A DNA stretch of 64,000 nt from Lyophyllum atratum (GCA_014905825.1 JACGCN010000030.1:1-64000); one strand, 5' to 3'. Shown: positions 34,500-48,236, counted from the stretch's first letter. A program made the numbers and translations. Notes: generated by a model from the letters alone, not told the origin.

Positions 34500-35640
34500 C
34501 CACTTTCTCTTCAGCCCTCTCGCGACTCGTGAGTTCCTTCCTCCCGCTCGTAGCTGTCACTGAGCTGGCATTGTAGAACAACGCGCACCATGACGACCTG
34601 ACGAGGTAAGTACATCTTACATCCTTCCCTCCCATACAACGCGCTCACAATCCCGAATTCCAGCCTGACAACATCGTGAATGCGCAAATGCATCGGCCAC
34701 ACGTCGAGCGGCACCACACTTCCCTTTCTCGAAGGCAAATTATCCGTTAGTACGCCGTTTGGAGCGGTACGCAAGCACGTCAATACTCGGTTCGCAACTT
34801 AATTTGAATCCTCCTGACATGTCGCTTACACGTGAATTCCCAGATACTTCGGCCGTACACCCCATCTCAATTGGCACGTCCGCCGTATCCGTCGTTTCGG
34901 GACGATTACCTGGTACGTTCACGCTTTTTATTCCATCCAAACCTTACACCGCTAATGCTCGAAATCCGTCGTTTTCTCTTCAGAATTTCTGGGATTTCGG
35001 CCCCGCGGCGAGCGGCACCACGCCCCCTGCTCTTCAGGGCATCGTGTGCTGAGGCGGAGTGGTGCGTAGCACCGCGATAACACGTCTGTCCTTCCCGATA
35101 TGTGGCTTGATAAGCCCCCGTTCCGTTGGCGCACGTCTTGATAGTTGCTGAGTTGGCGAGTGTGCTGTATTCCAGGTTAGTATGTTTGGAGATGCGGCTC
35201 TCATGCTGGTGGGAGCGGTACTGCGCCCGCCGCCGTTGTGTATGCGTGTAGAGTTCGTCCGCACCACGAGAACGTTGTCCTCGCCGTGGTGGGCTGTCCC
35301 TACTGCATGACGAAGACCGCCCCGTAGAATTACTCGTTACCTCGTTGATCACGCGTCTCCGCTCACCGTGTATCAGTAACGCAGTATACTCGCACATAAG
35401 TTCGCGACGAGCAGAGCTGCACAGTGCCCCCGTACATATTCGCCGTCACCCGCTCGAACGATACCGCTCCCGAACCGAAAGGTCAGCCCACGCCGTCGTG
35501 TGCCCGTCTATCACGCCCGCCGACAGCGTGCACGGCACACTGACCCGTCTTTTACATTGTTCCGGTCCTCCAACACCTGTTCTCTCCCCTCTTTTTTGCG
35601 TCCATCGGCACGGCACTCCCCATCCGCTCCCTCTTCATTG
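34500..35640. other. Region without a supportable gene
   Basis: Short overlapping frames only, with no recognisable domains or transposon ends. Confidence 0.35.
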
Positions 35641-35649
35641 TGAATAATT

Positions 35650-36090
35650 CTCGGCGCGTGATATGGCGGGGCATCGTGTATTCCACCCTCATGGTCATGG
35701 CCAAAGCGGTTGTAGGACTATGGATCTTGGTATGCAGACGCCCAATCTGGATACGGTTGGTGCGGGGCTAGGCACCTGAACAAGCGGACCGGAGATTCCG
35801 AGCGACGTACGGACCTCGCACCCCCCAGGAGTGGTGCCCAGAGCGAGACAGCTGCTATACCGCGCGCGCGTTCGGCTACGTTAGTGGGTTTAGCGATGGT
35901 CGCTCGCGGCGAGATCGCCCTTATCGTGGCGCAGCTTGCACGAGCTGTTCTTGTAGGAGGTGCTGCAGCCGAGCCTCAGGGGGCTTCCGAGCCATTTGCG
36001 GTGGTGATCTGGGGGATCCTATTGACTACCATCGGTGGCGCAGTTGGGGTTGGATTGTTATTGCGTAGTTGGGACCATCGATCTGCATAG
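35650..36090 (+). pseudogene. Relic of a cation/proton antiporter (C-terminal membrane segments)
   Basis: Two short segments read like the last membrane helices of a fungal Na+/H+ exchanger. Around 35660-35730 the sequence translates as MWRGIVYSTLMVMAKAVVGL. At 35884-36090 it gives MVARGEIALIVAQLAR, EPFAVVIWGILLTTIGGAVG and a closing LLLRSWDHR. Between them the frame is broken by stops, and no upstream transporter exons are visible. I interpret it as a truncated, decaying copy. The family call rests on the motif order, since GEIALIVAQLAR is characteristic. Confidence 0.55.
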
Positions 36091-37919
36091 AGGGATATCT
36101 TTTCCAGTTCAACGACATCGTTCGCGGTTCAGTGCGGAAGGACCACGTGTGCGGGACGACCCATTCGTTTCGAGGTGCTGATGGGTGCTTTACACATCGT
36201 TATTCAACACTGGCCATAAAATTATCGTTGGTGACAACCGACTCATACGGAAACTGCAGAGCATCGACAGAAGCAGTATCATCTAGCAGACGGTGAATAC
36301 AAAAGAACAGTAATTTGGAACACCGAGTGGGCTTGCACGGGCCTTGCGACGGATGCATGGACCGCAAGAGCACCAGTGGAGGGTGACTACCAACCCCGTC
36401 AGGGCTATGCAGGTCATGCCCGAGGACATAATTCGAAACTTCCACCAAGCACTTTGTCCGCTAATGCAATCCTCCGTATCGACAAACCTTGATCACCTGC
36501 CCTACCCACCATGCAGCGCTTAGATCTACCCATTGACAGGCCTGTTAGGGTTTACAGGGTATAACAGCTTCACGATCTATGTTTGTATCTTGTCGAGACG
36601 CCGTATCCCCGTCGAACCGAAGGCTATGCACCGGACGTTGCGTTTCAGAGCAGCGGAAGCGAGCTTCATATCTGGATGCGCACAACATGTCCGAGCAATC
36701 GGGCCGGTCGACAAAGAATCTCTGCTGTAGTGATTCATGCGAGCAGACGGCGCGTCACGCAACACGGATGATCCTGCCGTTTCACCAAAAGGGCCAGCCT
36801 CCCAGATTCTAATGGCCCCGGGACGTCCTCGTGCCCATCGGTTCAAGGAAGATTGACGTGAAACCAACGAAGGTGGCAAATGAAGGTCCTTCAAAATACC
36901 TGTCTAAGCTACCCACGTGGAGTCGCCTTGATCAAATCGCGGGGTCCTGTGCCACTAGTTCTACCAGATAATCTCGATCCCGCGGCTGCTGCTGTTCCAA
37001 TCCGATTAGCCATAACGGGAACACGTTGCATGCTGAGGGCTGGGCAGATTGCGGGCATAGGTGGATAGAATGCGACGAGAATGGTTATAAATACCCTAAC
37101 GCAAGTCTGCGGGCCAGACGCTGGGCACCACAATCTCGGTCAGCGCTTGTCCGTTACTCGGATGATGTTTCAATTCATCACCGGAATATAGCGAGGATCC
37201 TCAACGTATGTGCTAAACGACGTATAGCTGTAACCAAGCCCTATCTCTTATTCAAAACATAATTAACTATTCAGCAGGGTACGCGAGCGTCCATTCAAAT
37301 AAGTGAATTGTCACAGATGGGAAAAGCACAAGACGCATATGTTACCCCAAATACGAAATCGATAGTGGCGCATCAGGAAATAGGACAGGATTCCGTCGAC
37401 CCTGACTGTCCCTTCTGTACTTGTACACATGGAAGCCGTGATTAGTGCAGCAAGCACACATCGCACCAGACAGCGCCAGACTCGCATTCCAATGGTTCGC
37501 AGAACTGGAACAAGAGTATCGATCATCTCATGATCTCTACTTACGAGGGTTGTGGAGACAATGGTGAAAAACTCTGCGCCAATGCCAATCATGGCATACA
37601 TTACCCCTGCAAAAATTATGGACAGCCGCGGCCGGGTCTCCCGGATAGAGCCCATCATAATATTGGACCCGGGATTCAAAAAAAGTACAACATAGGAAAC
37701 ACATTCATTGTGACAATACTTACAGCTTTACATCGCATATGTATACATGCACTGGGTTAGATATAGACTGAATTCGAGGTGAGCAATCGGTTGGTTAGTA
37801 GGGACTTGGTGTCCAGGTCCAGGTCCAGGAGTTAGGTGGGTAGTTCGTAGCAGCGTCCACGTCGTGTATCGTTCCACAGTAGAGATCCAGTATATCCATC
37901 CATCTGTCCGGTAGCAAAA
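36091..37919. other. Region without a supportable gene
   Basis: A minus frame at 37311-37679 has hydrophobic segments, but I do not recognise it. The remainder shows no coding signal I trust. Confidence 0.35.
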
Positions 37920-39764
37920 TTACAGCTTAGCCCTCGCGTTAAGTTTCTCCTGGAGTTTAGCCTTGGCAAACACAGGCAATGGGGCTTAGTTGACGGTTCC
38001 CGATTCATAGGAAAGGAAGGACAACGGCAGCGTACCTTCACTTTATCCATATACACATCTGTAACGACCCAGTGCTCCCTTTTTATGTTCTTCCCATAAA
38101 TTGCAATCGCCAAATCTTTCGTCATGATACCGTCATTATCAATGACCTCGATACACGCAGTTTCCAGATCCTGGCACCATGCGCGCAGCGCGTCGTTTCC
38201 GTCAAGCTTAGCACGGTGTAAGAGGCCGCGGGTCCACGCGAAGATAGATGCGACAGGGTTCGTCGACGTCTCATTGCCCTTCTGGTACTCTCGGTAGTGT
38301 CGTGTGACGGTTCCTGCCGAAAAAGGTATGAGACTTGCCACCATGACGAAGAAGGCGGAGAACCTTTACGTACCATGCGCAGCCTCGCTTTCAATGACAC
38401 GTCCATCAGGCGTGAGCAGCTCGCTCGTCATCATGCCCAAACTTCCAAAGCCCTGCGCGAGAATATCACTCTGGACATCGCCATCGTAGTTCTTGCATGC
38501 CCACACAAAGCCGCCAGCGGATTTGATGGCCTGCGCGACCATGTCGTCGATAAGGCGGTGCTCATAATAGATCCCGGCGGCATCGTATTTAGCCTTGTAT
38601 TGTGCCTCGTAGATCTCCTGGAAGATGTCCTTGAACCGACCATCGTACTTCTTCATGATCGTATTCTTCGTTGACATGAACTATAACAAGATAGGCATAC
38701 AATCCCAGGTATAGAAGAGAGCGAAAACGAACCAGGGGGAGCTTCTTCGCCAGCGCCATCTTGAACGAAGAATGGGCGAATCCGGTGATCGACTGCAGAA
38801 GATTAGCGTAAGCATTGCACATGAATAAAACGACGTACATCGTCTGTATTATACATGCTCATGGCTACGCCGGGGCCCTTGAAATCATATACATTCATAG
38901 TAGTTGCTGGTGAGCCATCCTTCGGGGTGTAGACCAATTGCAGCTTCCCCGGCCCAGGAGCGACGAAATCCGTAGACCGATATTGGTCGCCGAATGCATG
39001 ACGCCCGATGATGATCGGGTTAATCCAACCAGGAATAGGCTTGGGTATCCGTTGTAGCACGATTGGTTCACGGAAGACCGTGCCCCCGAGAATGTTGCGA
39101 ATCTGAGGACGCGTTTGGTCTTCCTTGACAGGCACAGAAAAACGTATTGCGGACGCACAGTTCCGTTGGGACTCTTCCACATCTCCTTCAACTTGAACTC
39201 TTTGACCCTAGCCTCGTCTGGCGTGATGGTAGCACATTTGATTCCGACGCTATGCTCCAAAATGGCGTTGGCCGCGTCAATAGTGACTTGGTCATTTGTC
39301 TGGGCGATCATCCCGTCAACAAGAGCCTTTACAGAGAACATTTCTGACGCACCTGGTCCCTGTACTCCAAGCCGAGATCGAAATACTTGATGTCGAGTTG
39401 CAGGTAAGGAAGGATAAGCTGAGAAGCGTTAGCATTCTATGATGACGGGTGGCTCTTCGGCCCACGTACCTCTTCCCGGATCTTCTTCCAGATAATTCGG
39501 GTCATCTCGTCTCCATCAAGTTCCACGACAGGATTTTGCACTACGATCTTCTGGTTCATTTCTGCGGGTGCAAAAAATTTGCGTTAACGCCAAAAACGAT
39601 GGTTGTTGCGAAAGGGCGGTATCCGTTGGGAGCCGGTAGCCGGAACTTGAACACTCACGCATTCTGGAGAAGCTGCCTGAAAAGGCACGAACCGAGGTGT
39701 ACGATGGCCTGTACGTCCTGCCAACGATACGACCTGATAGAGCACGGGCCTGGACGGTCCACAT
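37920..39764 (-). CDS. IDP1: Isocitrate dehydrogenase [NADP+], mitochondrial
   Basis: Nine exons (39764-39659, 39561-39470, 39418-39353, 39299-39159, 39102-38839, 38792-38733, 38680-38374, 38313-38036, 37961-37920) sum to 452 codons. The protein oxidises isocitrate to 2-oxoglutarate and makes NADPH. The N-terminus ([19 protein letters not shown], then [10 protein letters not shown]) is Arg/Ser-rich like a mitochondrial presequence, and [14 protein letters not shown] follows. Also seen are the substrate-binding [13 protein letters not shown] loop (joined as SPNGTIRN by splicing), NYDGDVQSD with metal-binding Asp residues, [10 protein letters not shown] and [12 protein letters not shown], the NADP site. 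Length is normal (about 450). All introns are 45-100 bp. It is the most securely identified housekeeping gene here. Confidence 0.96.
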
Positions 39765-40661
39765 CGTCGCTAGTACCCTAGTTGAGGGTTAGTTATGGAG
39801 GAGTTGAAAGATGAGGAAATAAAGGTAGAAATGAGGTGGACTCGGAATCCAATCCGAAGAGGCTGTTATACATATCATGCAACCATAAGGTAGCCGCCAC
39901 CTGCCGAATGGATTTATGATCACGATTCGTTCTGATTCTACCGACAATTCGATACGCGGCTTTCCTTTCGAGTTGGGGCATATGGGAACTGTCATGTAGA
40001 GCATTCACAGGTGGCTTACCTTACAGCAAGGCAAGAAGAGATGGGGGAAGGGATGGAAAATAGAGAGGTCAGTCAGGTCTCAAAAATAATTGGAAGATCG
40101 TCATCACCATTGCTGAAAATTTGGGCCTTACATGAAAAATCCGGAACCATCTCACATTCCACGTAATACAGCACTGTCGCCTGTCTATCAGTGTGTCCTG
40201 TGTTGCACACTACGACTCGCGAACGCTTAGGTATGATGTTGACTGCGAAAGCAATGCGCGCTCATCAAACCTGACCCAGGGATATGGGATTATGTCCGAA
40301 GCAGACGATTTGAGCAGCCATCGCTTTTGTCTATTCTTTGAACCGCAGAATCGGTGGAGCGCTATGTGATGGCAGAGACCTCCTGGAGGCTCTAGACTCA
40401 GGGTAAGCTTCTGGTCTAAGATGGCGCTTTTCAACGCCAGTATTATCTGGGCTGCTACTGGTGTTGGACCTGAACGCATCACTTCCATAATGGCAGGCTG
40501 GCAGCTGACATGGGCGACAGGCCGTCACGAACCTTGCTTCTCCTAGCTCCATGCAGGCTCCATCTGCCCGAATGTGTCATCACTCTGTCTCCAGAGTCCA
40601 TGTTAACCATTCAATCCCATCGAGGTTCGTAAATCATTGATCATTACTGAAATTGCTTGAA

Positions 40662-42680
40662 TTAAAGACTGTATATGAACCAAGCACTACGATCGCCTAA
40701 CCCTTCCATCTCCCTCTCTCTCGTGCCTTGCTGTCGCGCAACGGCCTTTTTCTGATTCTCTCTCCTCAGGTACAACAAATTAAGGAAAGCGAGAACAGCC
40801 ATCATAATCGCAGAGACAAGCAGCGTGATCGTTCCTTTAGTATATCGTGGAGGAGCGGAGAGCGTGCTAAAAAGCCAAAGGGCCAGGATTCCCCCAAAGT
40901 TCGTCATGATAAAACCAATTGCAATGGCCGTTGCACGTCGCGTTTGCGGGGCAGCGTTATTAGCCAGCCAAGTGGCCAGGGCAGGACCTGAACAATTTAT
41001 GCCGGTTATCGACAAGAAAAGACTGCCGTACTGGACATGGGGATCTCGCGAGGCTGTGGTATTCATTAAATCAACTTCAGGTGAGGGTTGGTCAAGTTCA
41101 ATCACTCACAAAGGTACATGGCGAATCCTATTACACACAACGTGGACGCGAACATGGCTGTGGGTCCACGGAAACCAAATCTGTCGGAGAAGAATGACGC
41201 TGAAACAGTAACTGCGAAGCGTCGTTCACTTAATAAGTGAATACGGATGCCGGAAACAACAAATTCTTACCAGCAAACGCGGTAACATAGGGAGGAACAC
41301 TCATGAGCTGAGCACGAGAAGCCGTATAGCCCAAACCAACAAGGATTGATGGCGTGAAGCTGGAGGCCGGTTAGTATGTCGATGTCAACTGGATGATGAA
41401 TACTTACTATGAGAGCGAAGAAAGGATGGTTCCAGCGAAAAAGAAGATGATCGCAATGAACCACACCTGTGGCAATGTGAGAGCTTTCCTCACTTCTCTC
41501 CAGCTGAAACCATCTTGGATCTCGCTTTCACTGATAGCACCGTCGCTTATGAGTCTGGCCGAAAGAAACTCCTTCTCTTTCGAGGTTAAAAATCGAGCGC
41601 GGTTCACAGAACGGGGAAGAAGGAAGAAAGATATGACGCCGAATACTACTGTGAAGAGACCTTCGAGGAAGAATATCCATGCCCACCCAGGGCGTCCGCC
41701 GATGTCATCCATGTTGATGATTGCAAAGGCGAGTAACCCCGAGAAGGCGCCAGACAAGGATGCAGCAGACCAGAACAACGCAACTCTGCGTAAATTCGAT
41801 AAGGCATCATAATATGGCATGCAATCTGGCGAATGAAGCCTTACCGAAGTTGGAGCCTTTTGCGAGGATAGAAGAAGGAAAGGTAGAGCACAATTCCCGG
41901 AAAGATGCCCCCTGAAAAAGTTCATTCCATGCGTCGTAAAAAGTGGGTCAAGGGTTTCTCACCTTCCAAGAGACCTAGAAAGAAGCGACAGGCCAACAGG
42001 CCTTGGTAGTTGTGCACCACGCCTAGGAGAAAAGACTCGGACCATGCAATGATAAACTGGTATTATCCGAAACAACAAACCTTGCAGGGTAGTGACGACT
42101 CCCCAAAGAGTCAACATGGTTGGCAGTATCACATCAGGTCCAACAACCTACGCATACTGGGTCAAAGAGCGTCGTGAAGCAGAAAACATGTGCAGTACCT
42201 TCAGCACCCAGTTAAAGGGCAATTCGGCAACAATGTAACCACTGCATATCGTCGGAATTATGAGCTTGAACGCCCCGCGATAGATGTACACACATTAACG
42301 TGACCGTCAACGATATGCTGTACTAAAAGAGTAAGGTCAGAAGATCATGCCGTTATAAGAAGGCAGTGGTTACACACCTGCTTGTTGGACAAATTCAAGT
42401 CTTTCTGCAGCCCTGCAAGCCGAGCGTTTCCTATGTTCGAGCGGTCCTACACACCCGGTAAAATTACGCCTGATCTGAGAGAATACAACCATACCAAGAC
42501 CGACAGCAAAAACATAAGGGTTAATACGGGCAAAAGACGGATATCCATTTTAGCAAGGATGGTCTTCTCGAGTGCTGTTGCTAGAGCAGATTGCTCTTCA
42601 TCGGTGCTGTTTCCATGTTCGTCAACAGATGTGATTTGAGAAGCCTTTTCTGTCGGCGATGCCTGCGATTCCTTCTCCAT
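40662..42680 (-). CDS. MFS transporter, anion:cation symporter (allantoate/Dal5-like) family
   Basis: The first exon (42680-42495) holds the cytoplasmic N-terminus and membrane segment 1. Exon 2 (42446-42378) encodes DRSNIGNARLAGLQKDLNL, the hallmark of this family. Later exons give GYIVAELPFNWVLKVVGP, GRPGWAWIFFLEGLFTVVFG, the central loop FLPRSVNRARFLTSKEKEF-type segment (LLPRSVNRARF seen), SWREVRKALTLPQVWFIAI and a final half with TSITG- and AIAIGFIMTNFGGI-type helices. Twelve membrane segments and about 480-500 residues are expected. Transport of organic anions or vitamins such as nicotinate or allantoate is typical, and the substrate here is unknown. Several internal exons are short, and I did not resolve every boundary. 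Confidence 0.88.
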
Positions 42681-43445
42681 GTCTCTCCGGTACTTTCAGT
42701 CGTCGATCCGTGGGGGGTTGAGCCAACAGTGAGCGGCGGACGTGGACCGTGGTGAGAGCGCGCATGACGAGAGTTTCGTACATGTAGATAAAGCCTCCCA
42801 CCAGCTGCCACCCTTGATGGTGGTTGTGAACAACTCGTGATGAAATCTAGGAACCCCCACTGACCACGTGAAGGAAGTTGATTCTTTCTCAGCCTCCCTC
42901 GGCGTTATGGCTTTTATGCCCAATTGGCACTGTGACTGACTCCGGCACATGCGCTGGGCAAACCTACTCCCAAGGGATTTTTCTGATTGCAGTGGCCTAC
43001 TCCCGCTGTGTACTTCACTTTCCATCCTACATTCCCTGAACTACTGTGGTTAACGGTGTTAGGAACCCCTCCGCAAAGCAGCAGATGAAAGGTCTCTGGT
43101 GCGCACTTGATGAGCTCGTGGAAATGCTGAAGACCCTTGCCAGCCCTTGCCACGTCGATGCGGACTATCGCCGAGAAGGCTGCCCGCCAATACACACAGG
43201 AATTCGAAGAGCTAGCTCTATCTCGATATCCTTCCTCGATTGCTACCAGCTATCGCAACCCTCCCCCTTCCGGCTGCGATTTGAACCCCACCCCCAATCT
43301 CGAGGGACTATCGGCTCCTGGAGCTGCACGCTCCTCGTCCTTTGCGTCCTTCATGGAGATAATGGAGCCTAGTGTTCCAAACTGTCACAGTGGAGAGGAA
43401 ACTGCTGAGAAAGCTTAGTCTCAAGTGTGTGGTGCCAAGGAGATG

Positions 43446-44705
43446 TTATGCATCTTTGTCGAGGTATGTGTCGTTAGCCGGCTGAGCGTTCGCGGATTCC
43501 TCGGGCTTGTCAGGCCCTGCTGAGTCATTCATGCTACCATTGACAGAGTCGCCTGATATCACAGCGCGAACCTGTGTTTGTTCGGTGGGGACGGCGGAAG
43601 TGCGAGAAGAGACCAGGTGAAGAGGAAGGTTCAACCCGACAGATGGCGCGGGTTTGACACGAGTTGCTTTGGCAGTGCGAATGATGATGAGATTGAAAGC
43701 AATTCCAGCGATGCCCACTTCCTATATGCCGCAAAGCATTGTCAGAGTGCTTTAAGGTGTCTAGAAGCTGGGAATAGCTCACCGCGCTGGACGCAATGTA
43801 TAACGAGTTGTGCTTGGTCGTATACGTCACAAAGGTTATGAACGCAGCCACCGTGTACATAAGACCGGATTCGATGATGACATACATGATGTCTTTCATG
43901 ATGTTGTCGTTTCCAGAATTTGCGCTGTGGTATGCAAACTTATCATGACGGCGAGCAGCTTTCCATATCGGCCAAACGATGAGTGCTTCAGACAATTGGT
44001 TAGGCGGTCAACGTATACGCTGGAGCTCGACGTACCGGTGGTGATAACATTTAGAGTTACCGTCGACGCCCAAAAAGCCACTCCGAACGGATGGAGTTTG
44101 CTTGCACTTATGAGAGCGTCTGACGTGAAGGTCACCTCGTAATAAACCAAGAACACCGAGCACACCGTCCCCCCGAGCCATAAAAGGAGTGACGGAATTA
44201 TCACTAGCCAGTTACGACCATAAATGACCCAGCAGCGATATATCTTAGAATATGAGATTAATTTCCATCAATGCCACTTTTTTGGAATGTACTAGTACCA
44301 GCATAGCGTCTCCAATTGTCGTTTGCGTGAGTAAATCTGCTGACTGAAAATCATCATGTCAATATATCAATGGAACGCAGGAAGTCCGATATCCACCTTC
44401 AGAACAACGGCCCAGTTCGATATTTCCGCGAAACTGGCTGCGCCCTTCGCTGGAGGCAAGAGAATGAAGGCTCGCCACACGATATAGAAGCTTGTTGCGC
44501 TCCCGAGTATCACATTGATAAACATGAATAGGGCGACGAAAGCCATTGGTCGATTGACGTCCGCCAGGGATCTCCATTTCGTGCCGGTCGAGAAGAGAGC
44601 CTGGAAGGTATGCACGAAGGTCACCAGATACAAGCCAAGGATGATACTCTCGACGAAGAATCCGGCGAGTCTGCCCTCTGCAACGCTGAATGAGCTGGGA
44701 TCCAT
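43446..44705 (-). CDS. Multi-pass membrane protein of an Agaricomycete-expanded family
   Basis: Five exons (44705-44397, 44343-44299, 44243-44036, 43985-43783, 43721-43446) give 346 residues. About seven hydrophobic segments are visible (for example ESIILGLYLVTFVHTF, FVALFMFINVILGSA, VIIPSLLLWLGGTVCSVFLV, VIIESGLMYTVAAFITFV). Between them lie the conserved short exon TQTTIGDAML and the IYRCWVIYGRNW motif typical of a large mushroom family of seven-helix proteins. The C-terminal tail is hydrophilic. Function is unknown; receptor-like topology has been suggested for such proteins, but I see no ligand-binding signature. The start at 44705 (MDPSSFSV) places the first helix about 15 residues in. 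Confidence 0.8.
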
Positions 44706-44942
44706 GATGGTAAACAGGACAGGCCTGCATGACGCTGATAATTGATTGCTCGCCTTATATCGGAGTTTTGTCATCACCATCGCACTGGTACCCAGTAAGC
44801 GCGGGAACTTTGCAAAGAGATGATAGACGTACGTAGTCACTCCTTGTGATCTGGCATCGAAAAAGACGTGGATACGTATGATTCCTGTCAAATGGGGAGG
44901 GGAAAAAATCGCTAGGAGCTAACTCGCCATCCGACTGTTGAA

Positions 44943-47900
44943 AGTTGGCGAGATTACGCCCCATGCACGTGATGTCCAAAACAGGTTTTTGTTTTCTCTT
45001 ACCGCTTTTGGAACTCTCGATTCGTTTTCGTACGAGCCGCTCGCCCGTCCGCCTGCCACAGCGTGCCACTTGGGTGGCCAGGTCATAGCAGAAATATAAT
45101 TGTACTTGTGATCGACTCCGGGGGGCGGGGGAGAAGAGCAAAAGCAAGTGATTATATCATAGCTACAGTAATTACTAAAAATCTATGTACACATAACACT
45201 ACGGAAGCAGGGCTTGCAAACGAGCTATGAGAGCCTCGTTTGTACCGTTGGCTTTGACTCTGTGGAGGCTGCAAAGCTGGTTGAGCTGTCCCCTTTTAAG
45301 GGAGTGGAGAGCAAAAGTATTCCTTAGATCAATGCGCGCTGGATCAAATATTGGCGTGTTCGTGCCTGCAATCAGCGAAGACCCTACCACTGGAATGAGC
45401 TGAAATGCATCGGCAATCGTTCGAGGACCCGGAGCGGCGGTTTTGAAGGACCCAGGCACGGGATTGGGGTCTTCAAGGGGGGGAAATGGTGGACATGATG
45501 CAGGGAAGGCGGCGGCGGGCTTCTGGGCGTGTGGGTGGCATTGGTGGAGGTGTGAGAGCTTGCTGAGAAGTTGGAGAGAGAGTTGGAGGTGGTGGAAGCA
45601 GTGGAGGAGCGGTGCGTGCATCAGGCTTTGCCCTTTTTCCGGATTGCTCACCTCCTGCGTATGGATCAGTGTTCCTTTTCCGCTTGCTCTTCACCGCCAC
45701 ATTCATCACGGCTGCCGTCTCGGTCCAAGAATTCTGATTTGGCGCTATCTTTTTCTTCGGTGGGAGCGTAGCGAGGTCGCTGCTATCAAGATGCTGATTT
45801 GCACAATTAACGAGATCCTGGAGGTCGAGAAGCGGTTGGGGGACTTCTGATAGTGGACATTTCTGTAAGCGGATCGTGAGCAATGTCAGGGCATCAATAA
45901 GGTCCCCAACAGGTGACTTCGATGGTGCTCTGGAGCAGTTCTCAGGCTCGGCGGACTCGGAGGTAAGGTCGGGATCGCGATCAAAGGAGTCTGCGCAGTT
46001 AATAGTGAGTCCAGATGTCGGAACTGCCTTGAACATCTCCGGATAGTGAGTCTGCACGGCGCAGATATGTTTGCAGAAGTAGATAAGGGGGAATGATAAG
46101 CAAGTGCAGTCATAGGCGTCGAGATCGATGCGATAGGAAACACCGGGCTTTGTCTGTGATTGGACGAGATAGATTTCTTGGTCCTTGTCATGAGAGATAT
46201 GGCTGCGCGCGATGGATTGAGCACGATTCTCAATCTCGATTCGCCGTTGGACCTCGAGATCAGGACCTTCGAACCCGAACTGTTGGCGCCGATGTCGCTG
46301 GATAAAATAGGGAACCGCCTCTTCAACAAGGACATGCAGAAGGTGATCCAATCGGCGATTGCGCTTGCCCTGCAAGAACATTCCCTTCAAGAGATGGTGC
46401 CATCTGTTTGATTCGGAGAATGAGTTTTGGCGCGATATTAATCAAATGACATGCCCACGTACGCTTCAACCAGCATATTTGTATCACAATTCTGGAACAC
46501 ATTACGGTCCTTTCGGTACACCGCTGACCAGAGCTCTATGTCATTGAGCCAATACGTTTCGAGATATTGAATAAATGATACAGGGGCAATACCCGTGCCC
46601 TGGATCTTTTCCCAACAGGCGCGAAATTCGGCATGCTCTGTGATGCGGATCCATCTTTTCAACAGATCCCAGAGTTCAGGGTAGTGGGTTGTGACGAAAT
46701 GCTGCTGCCACGCATGTAAAACATGCCACCAGCAGAGCAGAAGTGCCGACTTTGGATATTTACGCCGGATGGCGTTCATCTGCGCATGATCCTTATCCGA
46801 CATAAAGAATTCGGGTGCCACATCCGGATTTTTGACCTGAATTACATCTAGAAAATAGGTAATGGTTTCCTCCGTGGCATTCGACGAGATCATGAATGCG
46901 CAGGGAGTGCCTATCGAGAATTCAATTGCGTGTATCACAAAGGAAATGAAATTAACGTACCATGGCCCCATCTATCTCGATCTAAGAGCGTGAATAGGCT
47001 CATGTTCTCATAGTGTGTCGTATTATGTGTGGCATCTATTCCCGCGAAACGATGGGCATTTTTCCGCCAACATTCTTGCTGATAACGCGTCTGTATTATC
47101 AATACAAAAGCATCAGGTGCAAGCCCTGAATTTGCAGGCGGGGGATCAGAGCTTGTTTTGAGTGTCACGAAGTGCCCCTGTTCTCGCAGTTTCCTCACCC
47201 ATTCCAGGACCGATGCTCCATCCTGAGAAGCCAGCCGTACTGTCTCCTGCTCAATCATTTTCTCTATTTGGCGGATATCTGCACGCGTTACAAATTCCTG
47301 ACGGCGCGCAGGACCGGATTGGAGGTTCACGATATTTTGTTCCGCATAGATGTGCCCCTGGATCTGCTCGAGCTTAATTGATGGTGAGAAACCACTTTGG
47401 CGCGTGAGATTAGATATTTACTCACCACTTTCTTGGGTTCAACACCAAGCCGTAGAAGCCGCTCGATCTCCAACCGTGTCTCTTTGGGTAATCGCGTAAA
47501 CCGCACATTTTGGTTCCCAATATCGTGGGTATGCACGTCATTGTACATTCCGAGCAGTGTGTCCGTGCCAGGGTATGATGCCACAGTCAAGCGGCATGGG
47601 CATCCAGTGCGTTTGACAGGGACTTTCCTTGTCCACGAGTGCTTCTTTGTATATTTATTCTTGCCACCAGTGAAAGAGCGACCACAGACATAGAAATACC
47701 GAGTGTCCCATAAATGGAATCCACCCTTGTCCGGGTTCGGTCGCGCCTCTTTGCGAATTAGCTCGATTGTCTTGGTCTCCTCCTCCTTCTTAATCCAACG
47801 TTCCAATTCAGCAACATTAGACCACTTGAGATTAAAACCGTGTGCTTGATCATACTCGTAAGACCCTCGGAGATTGATTGGGGGCACAAATGGCGCGTCG

Positions 47901-48236
47901 CGCGCATGCTGGATATGGCGTTGATCGGAAACCTTAAAGGACGATGCCGAGCCATCAGTTTCACGCGTCCAGGGCGTCGGCGCGGTGGGCGGGAGTGGTT
48001 CTGACGTGAGTTTGAACGAGGAGAACGACATGAGTAGTGAGGGAGAGGTGTACAGGTGCAATATGCATTGTCCACCCTCCAGTATCGCTTAGACGGGGCA
48101 TTGTGGCCATCCTGGCCAGTTTGACTGCTGGTTCACGCTCTCAGAATGAACTGAGTTGCTAATTTCTATTTTGGGTGTGATTGGTAAGGTTGTCCTATTT
48201 CGGACATCACGTGCATGGGGCGTATTCTCAAAACCT
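44943..48236 (-). mobile_element. MULE DNA transposon, copy 2 (3,294 bp, inverted)
   Basis: The same tips as copy 1 are found in reverse orientation: AGTTGGCGAGATTACGCCCC at 44943 and the complement of AGGTTTTGAGAATACGCCCC ending at 48236. The flanks are ACTGTTGAA at 44934-44942 and 48237-48245, a perfect 9 bp duplication different from that of copy 1. The two copies translate identically over almost all their length and differ in size by one base, so they moved very recently. Confidence 0.95.
45199..48061 (-). pseudogene. MULE transposase, copy 2, SAP region out of frame
   Basis: Exons map one-to-one on copy 1 (48061-47426, 47372-46961, 46910-46463, 46403 onward) with identical protein for the DNA-binding, DDE and SWIM parts. 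At about 45532-45536 there is one extra C in a Pro-codon run. The frame changes after TPPPMPP and stops at 45473, instead of continuing through the Pro-rich linker and SAP motif to 45199. The protein would keep its catalytic core and lose only the C-terminal DNA-binding tail. The change may be real or a homopolymer error. Confidence 0.9.

Noticed and set aside
34906..35397. Minus frame of 163 codons
   Set aside because: Ser/Arg/Thr-rich composition with no recognisable motif, and other frames over the same stretch are also open.
44755..45147. Minus frame of 130 codons spanning the MULE end, and its counterpart 26823-27065
   Set aside because: These cross the transposon boundary or its 3' untranslated end. 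The shared part has no domain.
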